Under the pieces are notes generated by a model. The model was given only the letters and a program-made list of their open reading frames with translations. It was not told where the DNA came from and ran no database searches. Of a stretch of DNA of 64,000 bases, positions 7,811 through 16,156 are shown piece after piece; position 1 is the stretch's first letter, and each line of letters begins with the position of its first letter. A program made the position numbers and the translations under genes. The stretch is from positions 1 through 64,000 of the forward strand of contig DASTBV010000097.1 of assembly GCA_035711805.1 (NCBI GenBank), in the 5' to 3' direction. Source of the DNA: Gp6-AA40 sp035711805. GTDB lineage: Bacteria; Acidobacteriota; Vicinamibacteria; Vicinamibacterales; UBA2999.

Positions 7811-10732
7811 ATGGCAGACGCTCTTCGCGCCAAGGCTCGCGCGCCGCTCGTCGTCAAGGGCGCGCGGACGCACAATCTCAAGAACATCGACGTCTCGCTG
7901 CCGCACGGCAAGCTGATCATCGTCACCGGTGTCAGCGGCTCGGGAAAATCGTCGCTGGCATTCGACACCATCTATGCGGAAGGACAGCGCCGCTACGTCG
8001 AATCGCTGTCTGCCTACGCGCGGCAGTTCCTCGAGCGGATGGAAAAGCCGGACGTCGACCGCATCGAAGGGATCTGTCCGGCAATCGCCATCCGGCAGAA
8101 GAACAGCGTCCGCAACCCGCGCTCGACGGTCGGGACGACCACCGAAATCCACGACTACATGCGGCTGCTCTTCGCCCGCGTCGGCAGGACGTACTGCCGG
8201 AAGTGCGGGCAGGAGGTGATCCGGGAAACCGCCGAGGTCGTCGCGCGCCGGCTTGGCGAGCTGACCGGCGCCCGGCTGCTCGTCGGCTTCGAGATTCCGG
8301 TGATCGCCGATGCGCCGCGCGGATTCGACCCGGCCATCGCCGACGAAGGCGAGGCGCTGGATGAGGCGGATGCAGCCGCCGCGCCTGTGAAATCCTTCGA
8401 CCCTGCCTGGGAAACGATCGAAACGCTGCGCCGCCGCGGTTTCGGACGCCTGCTGGTGGACGGCCGCGCCGTGCCCTTCGAGGAGGTCGATCCCGCCGCG
8501 CTGAAGTCGCGCACGCGCCTCGAGGTGGTCGTCGATCGACTGCGCATTGAAGGCGATCTGCGCAGCCGCCTGACCGACTCCGTCGAAACGTCGTACCGCG
8601 AAGGGGGCGGAGCCGCCTTTGCCGTGAACGCCGATACCGGCGAACGGCACGACTTTTCGGAGCGCTTCGAATGCCGCACGTGCGGGATCGCCTACGAGAC
8701 GCCGCAGCCGCGCCTGTTCTCGTTCAACAACCCGTTCGGCGCCTGCCCGACATGCCATGGTTTCGGCAACGTCATCGAGCTCGACATGGCCCTGGTCGTG
8801 CCGGATCCGTCGAAATCGATCAACGAAGGGGCGATCGAGCCGTGGAGCAAGCCGCACTATCGAGCACAGCTCGCCGAGCTGAAGCGCGCCGCGCGCAAGG
8901 CGAACCTGCGCGTCGATGTGCCGTGGACGGACCTGACGGACGAGGAGCGCCGGTTCGTGATCGAAGGCAACGACCCTTCGACAGGCTCAGGGCATGGTGA
9001 TTACGACGGCATACGCGGTTTCTTCCGCTGGCTCGAACGGAAGAAATACAAGGTACATATCCGCGTCTTCCTGAGCCGTTATCGTGGATACCTCGCGTGC
9101 CCCGACTGCGACGGGGCACGGCTGCGGCGTGAAGCGCGCGACGTGCGCGTCGGCGGCCGCACCATCGACGCGGTCTCGGCACTGACCGTCCGTCAGGCGC
9201 AGCAGTTCTTCACCGAACTGACGCTCACCGAGAAGGAGACCGCCGTGGCGGACAAGGTGCTGCGCGAGATTCAGCGCCGCCTGTCCTTCCTGGGCGACGT
9301 CGGGCTCGACTACCTGACGCTCGACCGGTTGTCGTCGACGCTCTCCGGCGGCGAATCGCAGCGGATCAACCTGGCCACGTCGCTCGGGTCGGCGCTCGTG
9401 GGCACTCTGTACGTGCTCGACGAGCCGTCGATCGGCCTGCACTCGCGCGACAACCAGCGCCTGATCGACATCCTGCAGAAGCTGCGGCAGCAGGGCAACA
9501 CGGTCCTGGTCGTCGAACACGACGAGGAGATGATCCGTGTCGCGGATCACGTCGTGGACATCGGGCTCGGTGCGGGCGAGCAGGGCGGGCGGGTCGTCTA
9601 CTCCGGAGACCTGCCGGGACTGCTGCAGGAGCCACGATCGCTGACGGCGAAGTACCTGCGCCACGAGCTCGTGATTCCGGTGCCGGCGCCGCGTCGCCGC
9701 GGGCTGGCGCAGAAGATCAAGCTGCGCGGTGCCACCGAGCACAACCTCAAGGACGTGGACATCGCGATTCCGTTGAACACGCTCACGTGCGTCACCGGTG
9801 TCAGCGGATCGGGCAAGTCCACGCTCGTCCACGACGTGCTCTATGCGGCGATCAAGCGTGCAAAAGGCGACTGGGACCGCCGCGTCGGGTCCTTCCGCGG
9901 TCTCGAAGGCCTGGAATACATCAGCGACGTCGTCCTCGTCGATCAGACGCCGATTGGCCGGACGCCGCGCTCGAATCCGGTCACGTATCTGAAGGCGTTC
10001 GACCCGATTCGCGAGATCTTTTCGCTGACGCGCGACGCCAAGTCGCGGGGCCTGTCCGCCAGCCATTTCTCGTTCAACGTGCCAGGCGGGCGATGCGAGG
10101 CCTGCCAGGGCGAGGGCGAAGTCCGGGTCGAGATGCAGTTTCTCGCCGACGTCTTCGTTCCGTGCGAGCAGTGCGACGGCATGCGGTTCAAACCGCAGGT
10201 GCTCGACGTGCGGTACCGCGGCAAGAACATCCATCAGGTTCTGGCGATGACCGTACGCGAGGCGCTCGCGTTCTTCAGCACCTCGCCAAAGGTGCTGCGC
10301 CGCCTCCAGGTGCTCGACGAGATTGGTCTCGGCTACCTGCGGCTGGGCCAACCGGCCACGACCTTGTCGGGAGGCGAGGCGCAGCGGATCAAGATCGCGG
10401 CGCACCTCGCATCGTTCGGCGGCGATCGGCTGCTCTACATCCTCGACGAGCCGACGACGGGACTCCACTTCGACGACATCGCCAAGCTGCTCACCGCGTT
10501 CAAGAAGCTCGTCGAGGCCGGCCACACGCTCGTCGTCATCGAGCACAATCTCGACGTCATCAAGACCGCGGACTACGTCATCGATCTCGGCCCCGAGGGA
10601 GGGGAGGGCGGCGGGGAAGTGATCGCCGCCGGCACGCCGGAGCAGGTCGCGCAGGTCGAGGCGTCGCACACCGGGCGGGCGCTGCGGCAGGTGCTGGCCG
10701 ATGGGCGATCGAGTTCGTATGCGGCGAGGTAG
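7811..10732 (+). CDS. uvrA: UvrABC system protein A
   Basis: 973 residues from the ATG at 7811 (the frame extends further upstream through repeat sequence, which I reject). UvrA is the damage-sensing ATPase of nucleotide excision repair. Both ABC modules are present: Walker A GVSGSGKSS near residue 40 and GVSGSGKST near residue 663, with signatures LSGGESQR and LSGGEAQR. The zinc-binding CxxC pairs (CRTC/CPTC and CEAC/CEQC) are intact. Near residue 388 an in-frame insertion reading DPSTGSGH comes from a mobile palindromic repeat. Length is otherwise normal (~940-960). uvrC lies at 26.3 kb. Confidence 0.97.
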   Translation: MADALRAKARAPLVVKGARTHNLKNIDVSLPHGKLIIVTGVSGSGKSSLAFDTIYAEGQRRYVESLSAYARQFLERMEKPDVDRIEGICPAIAIRQKNSVRNPRSTVGTTTEIHDYMRLLFARVGRTYCRKCGQEVIRETAEVVARRLGELTGARLLVGFEIPVIADAPRGFDPAIADEGEALDEADAAAAPVKSFDPAWETIETLRRRGFGRLLVDGRAVPFEEVDPAALKSRTRLEVVVDRLRIEGDLRSRLTDSVETSYREGGGAAFAVNADTGERHDFSERFECRTCGIAYETPQPRLFSFNNPFGACPTCHGFGNVIELDMALVVPDPSKSINEGAIEPWSKPHYRAQLAELKRAARKANLRVDVPWTDLTDEERRFVIEGNDPSTGSGHGDYDGIRGFFRWLERKKYKVHIRVFLSRYRGYLACPDCDGARLRREARDVRVGGRTIDAVSALTVRQAQQFFTELTLTEKETAVADKVLREIQRRLSFLGDVGLDYLTLDRLSSTLSGGESQRINLATSLGSALVGTLYVLDEPSIGLHSRDNQRLIDILQKLRQQGNTVLVVEHDEEMIRVADHVVDIGLGAGEQGGRVVYSGDLPGLLQEPRSLTAKYLRHELVIPVPAPRRRGLAQKIKLRGATEHNLKDVDIAIPLNTLTCVTGVSGSGKSTLVHDVLYAAIKRAKGDWDRRVGSFRGLEGLEYISDVVLVDQTPIGRTPRSNPVTYLKAFDPIREIFSLTRDAKSRGLSASHFSFNVPGGRCEACQGEGEVRVEMQFLADVFVPCEQCDGMRFKPQVLDVRYRGKNIHQVLAMTVREALAFFSTSPKVLRRLQVLDEIGLGYLRLGQPATTLSGGEAQRIKIAAHLASFGGDRLLYILDEPTTGLHFDDIAKLLTAFKKLVEAGHTLVVIEHNLDVIKTADYVIDLGPEGGEGGGEVIAAGTPEQVAQVEASHTGRALRQVLADGRSSSYAAR
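8974..8992 (+). repeat. CCTTCGACAGGCTCAGG repeat inserted in uvrA
   Basis: CCCTTCGACAGGCTCAGGG is a dispersed repeat that I recognise from many GC-rich bacterial genomes, where it reads as DPSTGSG, FDRLRA or LSLSKG depending on frame. Here it sits inside uvrA and reads DPSTGSG in frame. Confidence 0.7.
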
Positions 10733-10780
10733 GGTTCAGAGGGTTCAGAGGGTGCAGAAGGTTCAGAGGGTGCAGAAGGT
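10733..10780 (+). repeat. 9-bp tandem array GGTTCAGAG, five units
   Basis: Units GGTTCAGAG, GGTTCAGAG, GGTGCAGAA, GGTTCAGAG and GGTGCAGAA begin at the base after the uvrA stop. The array runs into the GTG start of the downstream glycosylase and supplies its AGAGGG ribosome-binding site. A related unit in reverse orientation occurs at 20.8 kb. Confidence 0.9.
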
Positions 10781-11456
10781 GAGCGTTCTGCCCCGCGACT
10801 TTTACGAGCGCCCGACGCTGACGGTCGCCGAAGAGCTGCTCGGCAAAGTCCTCGTGCATCGCACGCCGGCAGGAGACGCCGCGGGGATGATCGTCGAGAC
10901 CGAGGCATATATCGGCGAGGACGACCCCGCCTGCCACGCGGCGCCGGGGCCGACACGGAGAAATGCCCCGCTGTATGGCCCGCCCGGCTTCGCGTACGTC
11001 TACCTGAACTACGGCATCCACTATCTGGTCAACGCGGTGACGCAAGCCGAGGGCGATCCCGCCGCGGTATTGATTCGTGCGCTCGCTCCGGTAGAGGGCG
11101 TCGCGCTCATGAAAAAGCGGCGTGTTGCGGCCGGCCGTCACATCGACGTTGCCGATCTGTGTCGCGGACCAGGCAACCTCACGCGGGCGCTCGGGATCAC
11201 GCTGACCGACAACCTCCTCGACCTGGTGTCGAGCCGGCTCGTCATCGAAGACCGCGGCCATGCGCCGGCCGCCGTCGCGTGGGGCCCGCGCGTCGGCATT
11301 ACCGTCGGCGTGGACAAGCCCTGGCGCTGCTGGATTGCCGGGCATCCGTCGGTTAGTCGTTCGAATCGTTCGAATCGTTCGAGTCGTTCGGATCGTTCGG
11401 ATCGTTCGAGTCGTTCGGATCGTTCGGATCGTTCGAAACCTACGTTAGCGCTTTGA
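10779..11456 (+). CDS. DNA-3-methyladenine glycosylase (AAG/MPG family)
   Basis: 225 residues; base-excision repair enzyme that removes alkylated purines. The domain starts LPRDFYERPTLTVAEELLG. The catalytic region MIVETEAYIGEDDPACHA (residues ~35-52), NYGIHYLVN and the late RVGITVGVDKPWRC are all typical. The GTG at 10779 is used because MSVLPRDFY aligns with family N-termini; the frame upstream is repeat. After IAGHPS the family homology ends, and the last ~33 residues are low-complexity SRSNRS/SDRSDRS encoded by a 9-bp array, so the native stop has been overrun. Confidence 0.9.
   Translation: MSVLPRDFYERPTLTVAEELLGKVLVHRTPAGDAAGMIVETEAYIGEDDPACHAAPGPTRRNAPLYGPPGFAYVYLNYGIHYLVNAVTQAEGDPAAVLIRALAPVEGVALMKKRRVAAGRHIDVADLCRGPGNLTRALGITLTDNLLDLVSSRLVIEDRGHAPAAVAWGPRVGITVGVDKPWRCWIAGHPSVSRSNRSNRSSRSDRSDRSSRSDRSDRSKPTLAL
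11356..11436 (+). repeat. 9-bp tandem array RTCGTTCGR, nine units (left arm)
   Basis: Nine consecutive units alternate GTCGTTCGA, ATCGTTCGA, GTCGTTCGG and ATCGTTCGG, and lie in frame at the 3' end of the glycosylase gene. They are complementary to the array at 11508-11579, so the two can form a stem of about 70 bp with a loop of about 70 nt. Confidence 0.92.
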
Positions 11457-11507
11457 GGACCGCCGTTTTCGGCAGGATGCTACGATCGAGATACACGCAC
11501 GGAACGA

Positions 11508-11579
11508 CGAACGTCTCGAACGTCTCGAACGACTCGAACGACTCGAACGACTCGAACGACTCGAACGTTCCGAACGAAA
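11508..11579 (+). repeat. 9-bp tandem array CGAACGACT, eight units (right arm)
   Basis: Units are CGAACGTCT (x2), CGAACGACT (x4), CGAACGTTC and CGAACGAAA. This is the reverse complement of the array at 11356-11436. It ends five bases before the leuC start codon, which therefore lacks a recognisable Shine-Dalgarno sequence. Confidence 0.92.
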
Positions 11580-11583
11580 CCTA

Positions 11584-12981
11584 ATGGGAAAGACGCTTCT
11601 AAAGAAAGTCTGGGATCTCCACACCGTTCGGCAGCTGCCGACGGGACAGACGCAGCTCTTCATCGGCCTGCACCTCGTGCACGAGGTGACCAGTCCACAG
11701 GCGTTCGACGCACTTCGTCAGCGCGGCTGGAAGGTGGCGCGGCCGGACCGTACCTTCGCCACCGTGGATCACATCATCCCGACGCTGGAACGGAAGCGGC
11801 CATTCCTCGACGTCGTCGCCGAAGACATGATCGCCTCGCTCGAGCGGAACTGCCGTACGTTCGGCGTGCGGCTGGCGGGTCTCGAGGATGACCGTCAGGG
11901 GATCGTGCACGTCATCGGGCCCGAGCTGGGGCTCACGCAGCCGGGAATGACGATCGCGTGCGGCGACAGCCACACGTCAACACACGGTGCGTTTGGATCG
12001 GTTGCGTTCGGTATCGGCACCTCGCAGGTGCGGGACGTGCTCGCGTCGCAGTGTCTCGCCATCGAACCGCTCAAGGTTCGCCGCATCCGCGTCACGGGAA
12101 CGCTGCAGCCGGGCGTCTACGCGAAGGACGTCATCCTCGAAATCATCCAGCGGCTGGGTGTGCGCGGCGGCACGGGCTACGCCTACGAATACGCCGGCGA
12201 TACGGTCGACCGCATGACGATGGACGAGCGGATGACGATGTGCAACATGTCCATCGAGGGTGGCGCCCGTGTGGGCTACGTCAATCCCGACGAGACGACG
12301 TTCGAGTATCTGCAGGGCCGGCCATTTGCGCCCGAGGGCGAGGCGTTCGAACGGGCGAAAGAGTGGTGGCGCTCGATCGCGTCCGACGCGGACGCCGTGT
12401 TCGACGACGAGGTCGAGATTCGGGCGGCCGAGCTGAAACCGGTGGTGACCTGGGGGGTGAATCCCGGGCAATCGATCGCCATCGACGAACGCGTCCCGGC
12501 GCCCGACGAAGCCGAGGAGCCACAGGCCATCTCGGACGCCCTCGACTATATGGGGCTCGAACCCGGGCGGCCGATCGCGGGGATGAAAGTGGACGTTGCG
12601 TTCATCGGATCGTGCACGAACGCGCGACTCTCCGATCTTCGCGAGGCGGCGCGGATCGTCAAGGGCCGTCACGTGGCGCCGCACGTGAAGGCGCTCGTCG
12701 TTCCAGGGTCGGTCGGCGTGAGCAAGGCCGCCGAGCGCGAAGGACTGGCGGACGTCTTCCGGGCCGCCGGCTTCGAATGGCGCGGCGCGGGCTGCTCGAT
12801 GTGCCTCGGGATGAATCCGGACAAGCTGCAGGGCAATCAGGTGTGCGCCGCTTCGTCGAACAGGAACTTCAAGGGGCGTCAGGGAAGTCCCACCGGACGA
12901 ACGCTGCTGATGAGCCCGGCGATGGTGGCTGCCGCGGCGATCGAGGGCAAGGTCGTCGACGTCCGGGAGTACGTGAACTGA
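11584..12981 (+). CDS. leuC: 3-isopropylmalate dehydratase large subunit
   Basis: 465 residues, the bacterial LeuC length. With LeuD it isomerises 2-isopropylmalate to 3-isopropylmalate in leucine synthesis. The N-terminus GKTLLKKVWDLHTV, the substrate loop ACGDSHTSTHGAFG and the [4Fe-4S]-binding cysteines (GSCTNAR near residue 345, CSMCLGMNPD near 405) are all present. The stop TGA overlaps the leuD ATG by one base (TGATG), so the two are coupled. There is no clear ribosome-binding site because a 9-bp repeat array abuts the start. Confidence 0.97.
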   Translation: MGKTLLKKVWDLHTVRQLPTGQTQLFIGLHLVHEVTSPQAFDALRQRGWKVARPDRTFATVDHIIPTLERKRPFLDVVAEDMIASLERNCRTFGVRLAGLEDDRQGIVHVIGPELGLTQPGMTIACGDSHTSTHGAFGSVAFGIGTSQVRDVLASQCLAIEPLKVRRIRVTGTLQPGVYAKDVILEIIQRLGVRGGTGYAYEYAGDTVDRMTMDERMTMCNMSIEGGARVGYVNPDETTFEYLQGRPFAPEGEAFERAKEWWRSIASDADAVFDDEVEIRAAELKPVVTWGVNPGQSIAIDERVPAPDEAEEPQAISDALDYMGLEPGRPIAGMKVDVAFIGSCTNARLSDLREAARIVKGRHVAPHVKALVVPGSVGVSKAAEREGLADVFRAAGFEWRGAGCSMCLGMNPDKLQGNQVCAASSNRNFKGRQGSPTGRTLLMSPAMVAAAAIEGKVVDVREYVN

Positions 12982-13580
12982 TGGGCAAGATCACCAGGGT
13001 TCAGGGACGCGCGCTGCCGCTGCGCGGTGATGACATCGACACCGATCGGATCATGCCGGCGCGGTTTCTCGTCGGCGTCAGCTTCGAAGGGCTCGAGAAG
13101 CACGTGTTCGAGGACGACCGCAAGGCGGCCGTCCGTCCGCACAACCGGCACCCGTTCGACGTCGGGCAGTATCAGGGCGCCAGGATCCTCGTGGTGAACT
13201 CCAATTTCGGGTGCGGGTCGTCGCGCGAGCACGCGCCGCAGGGGTTGCACCGCTGGGGCATCGACGCAGTCGTCGGCGAATCATTTGCGGAGATCTTCTT
13301 CGGGAACTCGGTGATGATCGGCATGCCGTGCGTAACTGCCGCGCCGGCCGACGTGCGCGCCTTGATGGAGCTGATCGAAAAGCGCCCGACGGCGGAGGTC
13401 ACCATCGATCTGGCCGCCGGCAGCTGCGAGGCTGACGGCTTCCGGTGTACGGTCTCGATGCCGCCGAACGCGCGCGACGCGTTCATCTCCGGGGCGTGGG
13501 ATACGACCGGGATGCTGCTCGATCATTACGAGCAGGTCGACGCCGCCGCCGCGCGTCTTCCGTACGTTTCGGGCTTCTGA
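12981..13580 (+). CDS. leuD: 3-isopropylmalate dehydratase small subunit
   Basis: 199 residues. It forms the swivel domain of isopropylmalate isomerase with LeuC. Characteristic segments are DDIDTDRIMPARFL (residues ~17-30), NSNFGCGSSREHAP (~73-86) and FAEIFFGNSVMIGMP. Length is normal. It directly follows leuC with a one-base overlap, and the stop is followed by an inverted CACGAAG-type array that may help end transcription. Confidence 0.97.
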   Translation: MGKITRVQGRALPLRGDDIDTDRIMPARFLVGVSFEGLEKHVFEDDRKAAVRPHNRHPFDVGQYQGARILVVNSNFGCGSSREHAPQGLHRWGIDAVVGESFAEIFFGNSVMIGMPCVTAAPADVRALMELIEKRPTAEVTIDLAAGSCEADGFRCTVSMPPNARDAFISGAWDTTGMLLDHYEQVDAAAARLPYVSGF

Positions 13581-13584
13581 GACA

Positions 13585-13644
13585 GCCACGAAGACACGAA
13601 GGCACGGAGAAACCTGATCCTCCGTGTCTCGGTGCCTCCGTGGC
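13585..13644. repeat. Inverted CACGAAG/CTCCGTG array between leuD and lysR
   Basis: The left arm GCCACGAAGACACGAAGG... (13585-13609) pairs with the right arm ending GGTGCCTCCGTGGC (13619-13644) over about 25 bases with a few mismatches. It lies between two convergent genes, where a bidirectional terminator would be useful. No T-tract is present. Confidence 0.8.
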
Positions 13645-13651
13645 GACGTGA

Positions 13652-14605
13652 TCAGGAGACTTTCTTGGGTTTCTGTTCTTCGTGATCTTCGATCTCATCG
13701 TGCGCTTCGTGCGCACGCGGCTGCGGTTTCTTCTTTTCCTCAACCGACGCCAGGAACGCCGCAGCGGCGTGCGACCGTTCGCCGCCCTTGCGGAACACGA
13801 GCCGCACGTGCCGCCGCAGCCGCACTTCGGGCATGGCCAGCGCCGTGAGCTCGCCGCGCGCGATCTCGGATTCGGCGCAGCGGCGGGGCAGCATCGCGAC
13901 GCCCATCTGCATCGCCACCGCGCGCTTGATGCCCTCCAGGCTCGGCAGCGAGACGAGGATGTTCGCCGGGATGTGATGCTGCTCGAAGAGCCGCAGGACG
14001 CGATCGCGCACGTGTGAGGGATCGTTATGGGCGATCACCGTCTGCCGCGCACACTCGGAGAGCGTCACCTCGCGGCTGCTGGCCAGGGGATGCGACGGAT
14101 GGACCAGCATCACCAGCTCGTCCTGTCCGAGCACGATCGAGCCCAGCTGCGCTTCCGCCGGCTGAAACGTCAGCACGCCGAAATCGAGCGAGCCTTGCGC
14201 CACTTCCGCGCCCAGCTGGCGCGCCGGAATCCGCCGGACGTCCACATGGACGAGCGGATGGCCGCCGCGGAAGCGCTCGATGAGCGGCAGCACCGCGTGG
14301 ACCGATGCTTCGTTGCAGCCGATCAGCACGCGGCCGCGGCGGAGATCACGCAGGTCCTTGACCGCTTCCTCGGCTTCCTCGGACAGGCGCAGCAGCCGGT
14401 CCGCGTAGTCGCGGAGGAGCCGTCCGGCCTCGGTCAGCGTGGCGTCCTTCGTGGCGCGGTCGAACAGCCGTTCGCCCACGCTCTCCTCCAGCCGCCGCAC
14501 GGCCTGGCTGATTGCCGGCTGCGTGCGGTGCAGCTTCATTGCGGCCTTCGAGAAGCTCCGCTCGGCGGCAACGGTGAGAAAAACGCGTAATTCGCTTAGT
14601 TCCAC
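13652..14605 (-). CDS. LysR-family transcriptional regulator
   Basis: 317 residues, GTG start. Residues 1-60 are the winged-helix DNA-binding domain (LRVFLTVAAERSFSKAA, TQPAISQAVRRLEE). Residues ~90-290 are the periplasmic-binding-like effector domain (GRVLIGCNEAS). The C-terminus is a charged low-complexity tail rich in Glu, His and Lys. It lies between leuCD and leuA and is transcribed divergently from leuA, so it may control the leucine genes. A 17-bp palindrome in the shared gap could be its operator or that of a Fur-like protein. Confidence 0.9.
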   Translation of the reverse strand: MELSELRVFLTVAAERSFSKAAMKLHRTQPAISQAVRRLEESVGERLFDRATKDATLTEAGRLLRDYADRLLRLSEEAEEAVKDLRDLRRGRVLIGCNEASVHAVLPLIERFRGGHPLVHVDVRRIPARQLGAEVAQGSLDFGVLTFQPAEAQLGSIVLGQDELVMLVHPSHPLASSREVTLSECARQTVIAHNDPSHVRDRVLRLFEQHHIPANILVSLPSLEGIKRAVAMQMGVAMLPRRCAESEIARGELTALAMPEVRLRRHVRLVFRKGGERSHAAAAFLASVEEKKKPQPRAHEAHDEIEDHEEQKPKKVS

Positions 14606-14629
14606 AGGATAAGCAATTGTGATTCAAAT

Positions 14630-14646
14630 AAAATGATTATCATTTT
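14630..14646. promoter_or_regulatory. 17-bp AT-rich palindrome, Fur-box-like, between lysR and leuA
   Basis: AAAATGATTATCATTTT is a perfect 8-1-8 inverted repeat in an otherwise GC-rich divergent promoter gap. It matches about 14 of 17 core positions of the classical Fur box (ATAATGATAATCATTAT). Its position 25 bp before the lysR start and 136 bp before leuA fits an operator. Which protein binds it is not known. Confidence 0.5.
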
Positions 14647-14781
14647 GACAAATCTTTTCCGGTCGCGTCTACTGGGAGGTCAGTAGCCCCAGATCGCGCC
14701 CGCCTTCGCCAAGGCTACGGCGCGGCAGGGCCAAGCCGAGGCTACGGCGAGACACGCTGAACGGGCGTGGAGGTTTCGACA

Positions 14782-16029
14782 ATGGCCGAGCAGGTTCGAA
14801 TTTTCGACACGACGCTGCGTGACGGCGAGCAGTCGCCCGGGTTCTCGCTCCGGGTGTCGGAGAAGCTGCTGCTGGCCCGTCAGCTCGATCTGCTCGGGGT
14901 GGACATCATCGAGGCCGGCTTCCCGATCGCCTCGCCGGCGGATGCCGAAGCGGTGCGGCGCGTTGCCGCGGAGATCCGTCGGCCGATCGTCGCCTGCCTG
15001 GCGCGCTGCCACCGCAAGGACCTCGAAAAGGCGGCGTGGGCGATTCAGCCGGCCGCGCAGGGCCGCATCCACACGTTCATTGCGACCTCCGACCTGCACC
15101 TCAAGGCGAAGCTGCGCATGACGCGCGAGCAGTGCCTCGAGGCGGCGATCGAATCGGTCCGCTACGCGCGGCACCACACGGGCGACGTCGAGTTCTCGGC
15201 CGAGGACGCGACGCGCAGCGACCTCGACTTCCTCTGCCGCATCGTCGAAGCGGTGATCAAGGTTGGCGCAACGACGATCAACCTGCCGGACACGGTTGGC
15301 TACTCGACGCCCGACGAGACACGCGAGTTCTTCCGCGCCATCCGCGAGCGCGTGCCCAATTCGGACAAGGTGGTGTTCAGTGCGCACTGCCACGACGACC
15401 TCGGTCTTGCCGTCGCCAACACGCTGGCGGCGATCGAGGGCGGCGCCCGGCAGGTCGAGTGCACGATCAACGGCATCGGCGAGCGCGCAGGCAACGCGGC
15501 GCTCGAGGAGATCGTGATGGCGCTGCACGTCCGCAGCGACCGGATGCCGCACGTCACGAACGTCGATACGAAGCAGCTCTATCCGTCGAGCGACATGCTG
15601 ACGCAGCTCACCGGCCAGGGCGTGCAGGTCAACAAAGCCATCGTCGGCCGCAATGCGTTCGCGCACGAAGCGGGCATCCACCAGGACGGCATCCTCAAGG
15701 ACCGGCGCACCTACGAAATCATGCGCGCGGAGGACGTGGGCGCGCCGTGGAATCCGCTGGTCCTGGGCAAGCACTCCGGACGGCACGCGGTGCAGAAGCG
15801 GTGCACCGATCTCGGGTTCGAGCTGCAGGGCGACGAGCTGATCGAGGTCTACCGGGCGCTGATGGTCATCGCCGACGACCGCAAGACGATTACGGACAAC
15901 GACATCCGTTCCGTGATTGCGACGGTCCGCAGCGTGCATGTCACGGCCGTCCTCGATGTCGTCGATCCGTTCGACACGCCGGCCGCGCCGCTTCACGCAC
16001 ACGAAGCGGGCTACGGGCACGGGGTGTGA
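14782..16029 (+). CDS. leuA: 2-isopropylmalate synthase lacking the regulatory domain
   Basis: 415 residues from the ATG at 14782, 8 bp after GGAGG (an upstream in-frame GTG is ignored). It condenses acetyl-CoA with 2-ketoisovalerate, the first step of leucine synthesis. The TIM barrel carries RIFDTTLRDGEQSPG at the N-terminus, SAHCHDDLG, NGIGERAGN and the subdomain HEAGIHQDGI. The ~100-residue C-terminal LeuA dimer domain, which binds leucine in the usual ~510-residue enzyme, is absent: the protein ends soon after KTITDNDIRSVI, and the stop is followed by a 7-bp repeat array. It could thus be feedback-resistant, or a natural short form. Confidence 0.9.
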   Translation: MAEQVRIFDTTLRDGEQSPGFSLRVSEKLLLARQLDLLGVDIIEAGFPIASPADAEAVRRVAAEIRRPIVACLARCHRKDLEKAAWAIQPAAQGRIHTFIATSDLHLKAKLRMTREQCLEAAIESVRYARHHTGDVEFSAEDATRSDLDFLCRIVEAVIKVGATTINLPDTVGYSTPDETREFFRAIRERVPNSDKVVFSAHCHDDLGLAVANTLAAIEGGARQVECTINGIGERAGNAALEEIVMALHVRSDRMPHVTNVDTKQLYPSSDMLTQLTGQGVQVNKAIVGRNAFAHEAGIHQDGILKDRRTYEIMRAEDVGAPWNPLVLGKHSGRHAVQKRCTDLGFELQGDELIEVYRALMVIADDRKTITDNDIRSVIATVRSVHVTAVLDVVDPFDTPAAPLHAHEAGYGHGV

Positions 16030-16031
16030 GG

Positions 16032-16156
16032 GGAGAAGGCAGAAGGCAAAAGGCAAAAGGCAAAAGGCAAAAGGCAAAAGACAAAAGGCAAAAGACAAAA
16101 GTCAAGTATCAGAAGCCTGTCCTTTGACTTCTGACCTTTGACCTTTGACTTCTCTC
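16032..16156. repeat. 7-bp tandem arrays (AGGCAAA and CCTTTGA) between leuA and mscS
   Basis: 16032-16112 is an AGGCAAA-type heptamer array, decaying to AAAGACA and AAAGTCA. 16120-16156 carries CCTTTGA/CTTCTGA heptamers. The second block encodes the C-terminal EVKGQRSEVKGQ residues of the mscS-family gene on the minus strand. The region separates two convergent genes. Confidence 0.88.

Noticed and set aside
8987..10669. 560-codon antisense frame in uvrA
   Set aside because: No recognisable domain; uvrA on the other strand is certain.
11356..11579. CRISPR-like appearance of the 9-bp arrays
   Set aside because: Units are 9 bp with no spacers, are inverted to each other and have no cas genes nearby, so this is not a CRISPR array.
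14680..16098. Long open frame antisense to leuA (472 codons)
   Set aside because: It is a shadow of a clear leuA in GC-rich DNA; the product is Arg/His/Asp-rich with no domain, and it begins in the AGGCAAA array.
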